Below, in pieces: positions 27,170-34,189 of a DNA stretch of 64,000 nt. The stretch spans positions 62,001 through 126,000 of the forward strand of contig NZ_WHNP01000017.1 of the NCBI RefSeq assembly GCF_009362735.1, written 5' to 3'. The translations under genes and the position numbers were made by a program. The notes beneath the pieces are model-generated. The model saw nothing but the letters and a program-made list of their open reading frames with translations. It did not search any database and had not been told where the DNA came from. Numbering within the stretch: position 1 is the stretch's first letter; each line of letters opens with the position of its first letter. The DNA is from Paraburkholderia franconis (lineage in GTDB: Bacteria; Pseudomonadota; Gammaproteobacteria; Burkholderiales; Burkholderiaceae).

Positions 27170-28392
27170 GCAATCAGCGACGCTTGAAGCGTGTCGTCGT
27201 GACGGGCATGGGCATCGTGTCCTGTCTCGGCAATACGCTCGATGAAGTGAGCGCCGCGCTGCGCGAAGGGCGCAGCGGCGTCACGCATATCGATGCGTGG
27301 CGCGCGCGCGGCTTCGGCACGCAGGTCGCGGGCGTCGCGTCGGTGGCGGGCGAGCCGCCGTTCGACCGCAAGCTCGAACGCTTCATGGGCGATACCGCGC
27401 GCTTTGCCTGTCACGCGGCGCGCAAGGCGATCGACGATGCCCGTCTCGATCCCGCTGCGCTACGCTCGTCCGATGTTGGTGCCGTGATCGGCTCGGGCGT
27501 CGGCGCGATGTCCGCGTATGACGAAGCGGTGGCCGTGGCGAATGCGCGCGGTATCGACAGAACGCCGCCGTACACGGTGCCGCAGGTGATGAGCAGCACG
27601 GCGTCGGCGAATGTCGCGCAGGTGTTCGGCATCGAAGGCGTCGCGTATTCGCCGTCGTCGGCGTGCACGACATCGGCGCTCGCTATCGGCCAGGCGATGC
27701 AGCTGATCCAGACGGGTCGTCAGCAGATCGTGCTCGCAGGCGGCAGCGAATGCCTGCACGACAACATGACGCTGATGTTCGACGCGATGCACGCGCTGTC
27801 GCGCCGTTTCAACGACACGCCTGCGCGCGCATCGCGGCCGTACGACACGGCGCGCGACGGCTTCGTGATCGCCGCGGGCGGCGGCGTGCTGGTGCTCGAA
27901 GCACTCGATCATGCGCTCGCGCGCGGCGCGCGCATTTACGCGGAGCTGACGGGCTTCGGCCACGGCACGGATGGCGCGGGCATGGTGACGCCGCACGCGC
28001 CGGGCATCGCGCGCGCGATCAAGGCCGCGCTCGACGAAGCGGGCACGCGCCCCGACTACGTGAACACGCACGCGCCGTCGACGCCGCTCGGCGATCTTGA
28101 AGAACTGCGCGCGCTGCAAACGGTATTCGGCTCAGACGTGCCGCCGTTTTCGTCGACGAAGGGACTCACGGGGCATCCGCTCGGCGCTTGCGGCGCGCAC
28201 GAAGCGATCTACACGCTGCTGATGATGCGCGACGGTTTCATCGCGGGCACGCCGGGCATCGGGCACATCGAGCCGTTGGCGCAGGCGCTGCCGCTTGTGC
28301 AGGCGACGCGCGATGCGCGCATCGACAGGGCGATGTCGGTGTCGTTCGGCTTCGGCGGCAGTTGCGCGAGCCTGATGTTCGCAAGGATCTGA
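27166..28392 (+). CDS. Additional beta-ketoacyl-ACP synthase (FabB/F-like)
   Basis: A 408-residue third ketosynthase with Cys167 in SPSSACTTSALA, His in NTHAPSTPLGDL, and His in GLTGHPLGACGAH. The thiolase fold looks intact. It overlaps the preceding KS by 4 bp, so both are made together. The enteric ApeA-R set has two such enzymes plus the chain-length factor; this extra copy may handle another step such as starter condensation or supply of the anchor acyl chain. That role is inferred from position only. Confidence 0.85.
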   Translation: MSNQRRLKRVVVTGMGIVSCLGNTLDEVSAALREGRSGVTHIDAWRARGFGTQVAGVASVAGEPPFDRKLERFMGDTARFACHAARKAIDDARLDPAALRSSDVGAVIGSGVGAMSAYDEAVAVANARGIDRTPPYTVPQVMSSTASANVAQVFGIEGVAYSPSSACTTSALAIGQAMQLIQTGRQQIVLAGGSECLHDNMTLMFDAMHALSRRFNDTPARASRPYDTARDGFVIAAGGGVLVLEALDHALARGARIYAELTGFGHGTDGAGMVTPHAPGIARAIKAALDEAGTRPDYVNTHAPSTPLGDLEELRALQTVFGSDVPPFSSTKGLTGHPLGACGAHEAIYTLLMMRDGFIAGTPGIGHIEPLAQALPLVQATRDARIDRAMSVSFGFGGSCASLMFARI

Positions 28393-28496
28393 CCGCCGCC
28401 TGTCGGGATCAAGCCCGGGACGAATCTCGGGACGAATCACAGGCAAACGAGTGCAGTAGCACGCGCGATAAACAACGAAAAAAAGGAAGCCGAACA

Positions 28497-28925
28497 ATGA
28501 AAACGAAAATGACACTGGGGCTGGTGGCGGCCGTTCTGCTAACGCAGGCGGGCTGCACGACGAAGATCAGATCGCTGCCGATGCCGGCCGCGTTGCAGAC
28601 ACGGAACGCGCAAGACGTCGCGCTCTATTTCGGCGACGAGGCACATGCGCCCGTCAAGCAGACGTTCGGCAACAAGGAGTTCGCGGTGCGTATGAACCGC
28701 CAGCCGGAAAGCAGCAAGGAGGTGACCTGCAATCTCGCGCTGACGAAGGCGCTTCAACAACTGCGCGACTATGCGCGCGAGCAGCACGCGAATGCCGTCA
28801 TCAACGTGAAGACGCGCTTTCAAAGCACGATCACGGCATCCGCGACAGAGTTTACTTGCGGCGCGAGCCTGAATGGATCGACGCTTGCCGTGCGCGGCGA
28901 TGTCGTGACGCTCGAAACGAACTGA
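28497..28925 (+). CDS. Small predicted lipoprotein ending the APE operon
   Basis: A 142-residue predicted lipoprotein. The lipobox is LLTQAGC with Cys20 as the modified residue. The mature part contains LALTKALQQLRDYAREQHANAVINVKTRFQS, a helix-strand segment reminiscent of YbjQ-like small envelope proteins. AAAAGGAAG lies 7 nt upstream of the ATG. About 100 bp separate it from the last KS, so it may be expressed with the operon or from its own promoter. It is not the DUF3261 lipoprotein of enteric loci. Function unknown. Confidence 0.75.
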   Translation: MKTKMTLGLVAAVLLTQAGCTTKIRSLPMPAALQTRNAQDVALYFGDEAHAPVKQTFGNKEFAVRMNRQPESSKEVTCNLALTKALQQLRDYAREQHANAVINVKTRFQSTITASATEFTCGASLNGSTLAVRGDVVTLETN

Positions 28926-28996
28926 ACGCACTGCGCGAAAGCGCAACGGCGTTCACCTGTGGAGCAGGCGTGACGATTGCTGATGCTCGGGGACGC

Positions 28997-29021
28997 CGCC
29001 GGGCATCGCCGATGCCCGGCG
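28997..29021. terminator. GC-rich hairpin between convergent genes, possible terminator
   Basis: Near-perfect 12-bp palindrome (CGCCGGGCATCG / CGATGCCCGGCG) with almost no loop, between the stops of the plus-strand lipoprotein and the minus-strand methyltransferase. There is no T-run on either side, so intrinsic termination is not certain. Confidence 0.4.
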
Positions 29022-29034
29022 CCCCTCGATATGA

Positions 29035-29775
29035 TCAAGCCGTCTTGACGGCCGCGACGTTGACGAGCGTTTCGCGCCGCTTGCCGGGCTTCGGCGTATA
29101 GATGCGCAGACGTTCGAGCAGCCCGAAATCTTTCGCGCGGCTCCACCACAGATACGGCAGCGACACGTTGCGCGTGCCGAACGTGAAGCCGCCTCGACGG
29201 ATCATGTCGAGATAGCCGTCCGCGCTCTTTTGCACGTGCATCGGGTGACGGAAGAGCAGGCGGATCACCCACGACTTGATGTACGCGTCGGTCGATTCGG
29301 CGAACAGCAGCACGCCGCCCGGCTTCAGCACGCGGCGGAACTCGGCGAGCGCGCGCTCCTGTTCGACGAGATGGTGAAACGTCTGATGGCAGAAGACGAT
29401 ATCGGCGCTTTCATCGGGTAACGGCAGATTCGCGCAGTCGCCATGCAGCAGGTCGATGTGCGTCGAACGGGTATCGGCGTGATTGCCGCAGTTGCGCGCG
29501 GATTGCGCGGCAAGCCCGAGCGACGGCCGATGAAAGTCCACGCCGACGATACGCGCCGGCTTGAACGTTTGCGCGAGCAGCCGGAATGAAATACCCTGGC
29601 CGCAACCGGCATCGACGATCACGGGCGAAGCGGGCAGGGGCGTATCGATCAGGCGCTTCAGATCGTTGATCGCGACGCGCAGCACATGATGTTCCCAGGT
29701 ATGGGTGCGGAGGAACCAGACGCCGAAGGCCGTCTCCGGCACGAAGGGCACGCTGGATGTTTCGTTGGACTGCAC
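29035..29775 (-). CDS. Class I SAM-dependent methyltransferase
   Basis: A 246-residue Rossmann methyltransferase with SAM motif I in VIVDAGCGQGISFRLLA, the acidic end of strand 2 in VGVDFHRPS, and CHQTFHHLVEQERALAEFRRVLKPGG typical of UbiE/Methyltransf_11 enzymes. The start is GTG at 29775 with GGGGA 5 nt upstream. It diverges from the halogenase-like gene across a 126-bp region. In this locus an O-methylation of the aryl head or lipid part is plausible, but not shown by the sequence. Confidence 0.82.
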   Translation of the reverse strand: MQSNETSSVPFVPETAFGVWFLRTHTWEHHVLRVAINDLKRLIDTPLPASPVIVDAGCGQGISFRLLAQTFKPARIVGVDFHRPSLGLAAQSARNCGNHADTRSTHIDLLHGDCANLPLPDESADIVFCHQTFHHLVEQERALAEFRRVLKPGGVLLFAESTDAYIKSWVIRLLFRHPMHVQKSADGYLDMIRRGGFTFGTRNVSLPYLWWSRAKDFGLLERLRIYTPKPGKRRETLVNVAAVKTA

Positions 29776-29901
29776 GTTGTTCCCCGTGAATCGTTGGTCC
29801 TGGTTTGATTTCTTGATGGTTGCGCGACATTGTAATCGCAGGCGGGTCTTGCGGATGTCGCGTGTGCAATACGTAATGACAGGTTATTTGAAGGAAGATC
29901 A

Positions 29902-31149
29902 ATGATGACGGAATCGTCGCTGAACGCCGCCGTGGATGTGGCCATCATCGGAGCAGGGCCGTCGGGCGCTGTCGCCGCGGCGCTGCTGCGCAAGGCGGGC
30001 CGCTCGGTGCTCGTGCTCGAACGCCAGCACTTTCCGCGCTTCTCGATTGGCGAGAGCCTGTTGCCGCAGAGCATGGCGTACCTCGAAGAAGCGGGCATGC
30101 TGCAGGCGGTCGTCGAAGCGGGCTTCCAGTACAAGAACGGCGCGCAGTTCGTGTATCGCGAACAGATGTCGGCGTACGACTTCCGCGACAAGCATTCGGC
30201 CGGCTGGGGCACGACATATCAGGTCGAGCGTGCCGTGTTCGACGATCTGCTGATCCGCTGCGCGGCCCAGCAGGGCGCCGACGTGCGTTTCGGCCACACG
30301 GTGCTCGCGATGAAGACGGGCGACGCGCCCATGCTCGACGTGACCGACGAAGCGGGCAACCGCTACGAAGTGCAAGCGCGCTTCGTGCTCGATGCGAGCG
30401 GATTTGGGCGCGTGCTGCCGCGTCTGTTGAATCTCGAAGCGCCGACGCGCATGCCGACGCGCGCCGCGATCTTCACGCATGTGCGCGACGGCATCCCCGT
30501 CAACGCGCACGATCGCAACAAGATCACGGTCGCCGTGCATCCCGAGCATCGCGATGTGTGGTACTGGATGATTCCGTTGGCGAACGGCCGATCGTCGGTG
30601 GGCTGCGTCGCAGAGGCCGCATTTCTCGATGTGCCCGAAGCGGAGCGCGAGGCGAAGCTGCGCACGCTGATCCAGAGCGAGCCGACGTTGAACCGCTTGA
30701 TCGGCAATGCGCCGTTCCTGATGCCCGTGCGACATATCGGCGGCTATTCGGCGAATGTCGAGCGGTTGCATGGACCGGGCTTTGCGCTGCTCGGCAATGC
30801 GGGCGAGTTCCTGGACCCGGTCTTTTCATCGGGTGTGACGATCGCGCTGCGTTCCGCGCATCTGGCCGTGAAGACGCTGGAGCGTCAATTGAACGGCGAG
30901 ACGGTCGACTGGCAGCAGGCGTACGACATCCCGCTGAGAAAGGGCATCGATACGTTCCGCGCATTCGTCGAGCGCTGGTACACGGGCGAGTTGCAGGACA
31001 TCATGTTCTATCGTGACCAGACGCCTTCGATCCGGCGCATGATCAGCGCGGTGCTCGCAGGCTATGCATGGGACGAAACGAATCCTTATGTCGCGGACCC
31101 GGTTCGCAGATTGAACGCGCTGCATGAACTGTGCAGGCAGCAGCCGTAA
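29902..31149 (+). CDS. Flavin-dependent halogenase-like oxidoreductase
   Basis: A 415-residue FAD enzyme of the tryptophan/phenol halogenase superfamily. The FAD fingerprint GAGPSG is at 17-22, GESLLP at 50-55, and Lys78 in QYKNGAQF sits where halogenases carry the catalytic Lys. The halogenase signature W-x-W-x-I-P is complete at 220-225 (WYWMIP). GNAGEFLDPVFSSGV near residue 300 closes the FAD site. It could halogenate the aryl ring of the polyene, as in brominated xanthomonadin-type pigments, or be a related monooxygenase. AAGGA lies 6 nt before the first of two adjacent ATGs. It ends at a hairpin repeated 1.6 kb downstream. Confidence 0.82.
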   Translation: MMTESSLNAAVDVAIIGAGPSGAVAAALLRKAGRSVLVLERQHFPRFSIGESLLPQSMAYLEEAGMLQAVVEAGFQYKNGAQFVYREQMSAYDFRDKHSAGWGTTYQVERAVFDDLLIRCAAQQGADVRFGHTVLAMKTGDAPMLDVTDEAGNRYEVQARFVLDASGFGRVLPRLLNLEAPTRMPTRAAIFTHVRDGIPVNAHDRNKITVAVHPEHRDVWYWMIPLANGRSSVGCVAEAAFLDVPEAEREAKLRTLIQSEPTLNRLIGNAPFLMPVRHIGGYSANVERLHGPGFALLGNAGEFLDPVFSSGVTIALRSAHLAVKTLERQLNGETVDWQQAYDIPLRKGIDTFRAFVERWYTGELQDIMFYRDQTPSIRRMISAVLAGYAWDETNPYVADPVRRLNALHELCRQQP

Positions 31150-31158
31150 ATGACGAAG

Positions 31159-31182
31159 GGCGCTTCGTGAATCACGAAGCGC
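31159..31182. repeat. 24-bp hairpin repeat, left copy
   Basis: Palindromic GGCGCTTCGTGA-ATCACGAAGCGC, 9 bp after the halogenase stop. An identical 24-bp copy lies at 32764-32787. The left copy is extended by one G/C pair on each side and is not followed by a T-tract, so it is not a complete terminator on the plus strand. Confidence 0.9.
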
Positions 31183-31225
31183 CCACAGATTGAGGATAAG
31201 ACCTGGTCATAGCCAATTTCGCGTG

Positions 31226-31804
31226 CTAGTCCTGAGTGTATAAGCTCTTGTAGATAACTTGCCCGAACATAAAGGCAAACCCGCGTGTATCTTGCAGACC
31301 TTCGTTCACTCCTCCCATCACCAATGCTGCCGGTGCGCTGCGAATCGCGGTGCCGATCATCTCCGGCTTTACGATTCCCATGAGAAGGAGATCACGGTTT
31401 ATGCCGAGAAGCATGAATGAACCAGTGCCACCTAACAGATACCCTGCCGCACCTTCCAGATAGATCGTTCCACCTTCGAGGCTTTTCGGATTCGCAAGGT
31501 CGGCGCCCTTGAACGAGTCCGTCAGGTACAGCCAACCCATGCTCGTAAAGTCAGTGGTGGAGCCTGACCCGCTCAGTTCATCGCCCTTGACGATCACTTT
31601 CGGAAGGGCAAGCCTTGGAATGCGAAGCAGCGTCGATAGTCCACCGGACCTGCCAATTCCAAACCCGCTGTAAAGATATTGGTGTGTTTGGCCTGATGGA
31701 GCATCGAGGGCGAACATGCCGTCTTCGGAATTAAAGGCACCGAAGCCAATCCCGGCACCCGCGCTAGTATTAAATTGCCATTTGCTCTTTCGCAGAACTA
31801 TCAT
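31226..31804 (-). CDS. Glycine-rich hydrophobic protein, candidate T6SS effector
   Basis: A 192-residue protein of no family I recognise. It is glycine-rich (SAGAGIGFG at 15-22, SGFGIGRSGG at 46-55) with hydrophobic stretches at about 114-145 (YLLGGTGSFMLLG) and 156-166 containing GxxxG-like spacings. There is no signal peptide and no Cys. It is translationally coupled to the DUF3592 gene (ATGA overlap) behind hcp. The layout resembles that of a small Hcp-delivered pore-forming effector such as Pseudomonas Tse4 with its membrane immunity protein, but the similarity is architectural and inferred, not aligned. Confidence 0.55.
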   Translation of the reverse strand: MIVLRKSKWQFNTSAGAGIGFGAFNSEDGMFALDAPSGQTHQYLYSGFGIGRSGGLSTLLRIPRLALPKVIVKGDELSGSGSTTDFTSMGWLYLTDSFKGADLANPKSLEGGTIYLEGAAGYLLGGTGSFMLLGINRDLLLMGIVKPEMIGTAIRSAPAALVMGGVNEGLQDTRGFAFMFGQVIYKSLYTQD

Positions 31805-32187
31805 CGAAGGCCCTTTCTGAGTGCCTCCCCTCTCAACCCTGCATCGAGAAAACCGACTGCCAGAATCAACAGGAAAACTGAGGGAGTCCATAGATCGAGA
31901 ACACTATCGATCATGGCTGAACCGTCTGGATCGTCCGGGCGATATCGAATCAGCACAGATTGACCAGCCGTGAAGGACCGTATCGTTCCAGTTAGCCGCT
32001 CATAGTGCCGCCCGTCCTTCGCATCGAAGGCGATCTGCGGGTGATGTCCCCCGGAGTTCAGGCGGATAACCTCGCCAGTTGTCACGATCGATGACAGGCG
32101 AAAGTCAATAGTTGAGTAAATGGAAAACGCTGCTGCAACGGAGGCACAAAGGCCAATCGCAAGCGCGAAATAGTTCGGACGCTTCAC
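31801..32187 (-). CDS. DUF3592 membrane protein, candidate immunity protein
   Basis: A 128-residue protein with two hydrophobic spans (about 6-24, FALAIGLCASVAAAFSIY, and about 102-118) enclosing a periplasmic beta-rich domain. GEVIRLNSGGHHPQIAF and VLIRYRPDDPDGSAMID match the DUF3592 pattern. It overlaps hcp upstream by 4 bp and the glycine-rich gene downstream by 4 bp. A small inner-membrane protein paired with a putative pore-former is what an immunity protein would look like; other DUF3592 proteins have no defined role, so this is inference. Confidence 0.7.
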   Translation of the reverse strand: MKRPNYFALAIGLCASVAAAFSIYSTIDFRLSSIVTTGEVIRLNSGGHHPQIAFDAKDGRHYERLTGTIRSFTAGQSVLIRYRPDDPDGSAMIDSVLDLWTPSVFLLILAVGFLDAGLRGEALRKGLR

Positions 32188-32657
32188 CGTTCGAGGTTCT
32201 CTTTGATGTCAAAGGTGGCGGTGACAGTGCCTGCGCTTGCGCCGATGGCACTTTGCTGAACGTATTCCTGTTTGACGCGGGAAAAGGACAGGCCAACATG
32301 CTCGTAGAAACTTTCACCCAAAATGATCGGTTCCACGGACGTGATAACCACATCGCCCATTGTTATCTTCAGAAAATCGAGAGGTACGCCGCCAGCCTTG
32401 CGCATAGACAGTACGACTCGGGGAATGTGCCTGCCGGTCAGGCGGTAGCGCATCAGGTTCGGACTTGCCCGGTCAATCTGATGTACAAATTCGAAATCGG
32501 CTATTGATGCTTTGCCCGCTCCGCCTCCCGAGCCGGACATCATGCTTGACTGCTGCGAAATCTTCCATCGCCAGCTTGACGCCTCTATCTCGCCGCGATG
32601 CGCGGCATCCTGTGATTCACCGCTGATGCCGTCAATCTTGACAAACATATCTGCCAT
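32184..32657 (-). CDS. hcp: Hcp family type VI secretion tube protein (orphan)
   Basis: A 157-residue Hcp1-type protein: FVKIDGISGESQDAAHRGEI at the N-terminus, SSWRWKISQ, the ASIADFEFVHQIDRASPNLM region, LDFLKITMGDVVITSV, and VGLSFSRVKQEYVQQ. Hcp hexamers form the expelled tube of the T6SS and chaperone small effectors in their lumen. No other T6SS component lies in the window, so this is an orphan copy relying on an apparatus encoded elsewhere. An exact 10-bp inverted repeat overlaps its start codon. It is first gene of a three-gene coupled unit. Confidence 0.9.
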   Translation of the reverse strand: MADMFVKIDGISGESQDAAHRGEIEASSWRWKISQQSSMMSGSGGGAGKASIADFEFVHQIDRASPNLMRYRLTGRHIPRVVLSMRKAGGVPLDFLKITMGDVVITSVEPIILGESFYEHVGLSFSRVKQEYVQQSAIGASAGTVTATFDIKENLER

Positions 32658-32686
32658 GTTTCATCGCCTAAATGTGGATGAAACAT
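32656..32686 (-). promoter_or_regulatory. Inverted repeat at the hcp start
   Basis: ATGTTTCATC (32656-32665) and GATGAAACAT (32677-32686) are perfect 10-bp inverted repeats with an 11-nt spacer. In the hcp mRNA they fold as a hairpin whose 3' arm reaches into the AUG and whose loop holds the only AGG-type ribosome-binding bases. It could control translation or be a repressor operator. A minus-strand -10-like TATGCT lies just upstream (about 32693-32700). Confidence 0.5.
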
Positions 32687-32763
32687 CGCTTCTAGCATAG
32701 CCTCGTTTCGCAGTTGCAAAACTCTGTCAAATAATAAAGTATCCGAAGTATGGGCGATTCCAC

Positions 32764-32787
32764 GGCGCTTCGTGAATCACGAAGCGC
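32764..32787. repeat. 24-bp hairpin repeat, right copy
   Basis: Identical to 31159-31182. This copy is followed on the plus strand by TGTTTT, so it looks like the original terminator downstream of the halogenase gene, now separated from it by the hcp segment. Confidence 0.88.
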
Positions 32788-32823
32788 TGTTTTCACTTCA
32801 GCGATACGGCTCGCTGAAACTCG

Positions 32824-34161
32824 TTATGCCGCAATGCGCGCGTTTCCCGCTGCATGCTGGCGGGCGTCGTCGCGCCGATGCACGCGCTGGCCCGCCGCAT
32901 AGGTCTCGTACACGGCGCGGTCATCGCCGAGCAGCGCCAACGCGAACAGCAGTTCTTCGAGCGTTTCCGTGCGCGCCGTGCGCCGCGCGAGAAGCGGCGT
33001 TGCCTTCGGATCGAGCACGATGAAGTCCGCTTCCGACTTCGGCCTGAGCGTGCCAATCCTGTCGCCGAGGTCGAGCGCTTCCGCTGCGCCCGCCGTCGCG
33101 AGCCAGAACATGCGCGTCGCCGTCAGATGATGGCCGCCCAGGCGCGCGACCTTGTGCGCCTCGTTCATCGTCTGCAGCATCGAGAACGATGTGCCGCCGC
33201 CGACGTCCGTCGCAAGCGCGATGGGCATCCGCGATTCGGCCGCCTTGTCGAAATCGAACAGGCCGCTGCCGAGGAACAGGTTCGACGTCGGGCAGTGCGA
33301 TGCGACCGTGCGCGTCTCGGCCATGCGGCGGCGGTCTTCGGCATCGAGATGGATGCAGTGTCCATAGACGGCGCGCGGGCGCAGCAGGCCGTAGTGATCG
33401 TACACATCGAGGTAGCTGCGATGGCCGGGGAAGAGGCTCGCGACCCACTTCACTTCGTCGTGGTTCTCCGCGACGTGGCTCTGGATGAACACATCGGGAT
33501 GCAGCTTCGCGAGCGCGCCCGTCGCTTCGAGTTGCGCTTCCGTCGATGTCGGCGCGAAACGCGGCGTGAGCGCATACATCTGGCGCCCGTGGTTGTGCCA
33601 GCGCGCGATCAGTTCGGCGCTGTCGTCGTAGCCCGATTGCGCAGTGTCGCGCAGAAACTCGGGACAGTTGCGATCCATCAGCACCTTGCCGCCGATCATC
33701 CGCACATTGCGCGCTTGCGCTGCCGTGAAGAGCGCGTCGGCTGACTGCTTGTGCACGGTGCAGTAGACGAGCGCCGTCGTCGTGCCGCAAGCGAGCAGTT
33801 CGTCGATGAAAAAACGCGCCGTGTCCTGCGCAACGGCGGGATCGCTGAAACCGCGCTCGGTCGGGAACGTGTACGTGTCGAGCCACGGCAACAGCCCCGG
33901 CGCCGGCGACGCGATCATGTCCGTCTGCGGAAAGTGGATGTGCGTATCGATGAAACCGGGGACGATCAGCTTGTCGCGCATCTCGACCACTTGCGTTCCG
34001 GACGCAAGCTGTAACGCAACGGACGCATACGCGCCCGCCGCGACGACATGTCCGTCTTCGACGATTAGAAGCCCGTCTTCGTTGAAGATGGCTGCGTTGG
34101 ACGATTGCGCAGGATCGCCGTTGAACGTCAGCAGTTGCGCGCGATAAGCCGTTTGAGTCAT
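32824..34161 (-). CDS. guaD: Guanine deaminase
   Basis: Amidohydrolase of 445 residues converting guanine to xanthine. Zinc ligands and landmarks: PGFIDTHIHFPQTDMIASP (HxH), QSHVAENHDEVKW, YGHCIHLDAEDRRRMAET, and SNLFLGSGLFDF followed by ATDVGGGTSFSM (Asp). The start ATG at 34161 gives MTQTAYRAQLLTFNGDP, the normal N-terminus; a longer frame upstream is not conserved-looking and would overlap the deaminase gene. It is coupled (28-bp gap) to the adenosine/adenine deaminase, downstream of xdhABC on the same strand. Confidence 0.94.
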   Translation of the reverse strand: MTQTAYRAQLLTFNGDPAQSSNAAIFNEDGLLIVEDGHVVAAGAYASVALQLASGTQVVEMRDKLIVPGFIDTHIHFPQTDMIASPAPGLLPWLDTYTFPTERGFSDPAVAQDTARFFIDELLACGTTTALVYCTVHKQSADALFTAAQARNVRMIGGKVLMDRNCPEFLRDTAQSGYDDSAELIARWHNHGRQMYALTPRFAPTSTEAQLEATGALAKLHPDVFIQSHVAENHDEVKWVASLFPGHRSYLDVYDHYGLLRPRAVYGHCIHLDAEDRRRMAETRTVASHCPTSNLFLGSGLFDFDKAAESRMPIALATDVGGGTSFSMLQTMNEAHKVARLGGHHLTATRMFWLATAGAAEALDLGDRIGTLRPKSEADFIVLDPKATPLLARRTARTETLEELLFALALLGDDRAVYETYAAGQRVHRRDDARQHAAGNARIAA

Positions 34162-34189
34162 GAGTGAAACCGTCTCCGAACTGTATGAA

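Larger units (their letters stand above)
31159..32763. mobile_element. Putative inserted mini-island carrying hcp
   Basis: A 1605-bp unit (one repeat copy plus content) bounded by identical 24-bp palindromes. Its base composition is visibly less GC-rich than the surrounding ~65% DNA, and its three genes have no link to the pigment or purine genes on either side. Joining the two repeat copies restores a normal terminator (hairpin followed by TGTTTT) directly after the halogenase gene, as expected of an empty site. No integrase or transposase is inside, so movement would need enzymes supplied elsewhere or homologous exchange. Confidence 0.5.

Noticed and set aside
31183..32763. Complete type VI secretion cluster
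   Set aside because: Only hcp is present; no sheath, baseplate, VgrG or ClpV genes anywhere in the window.
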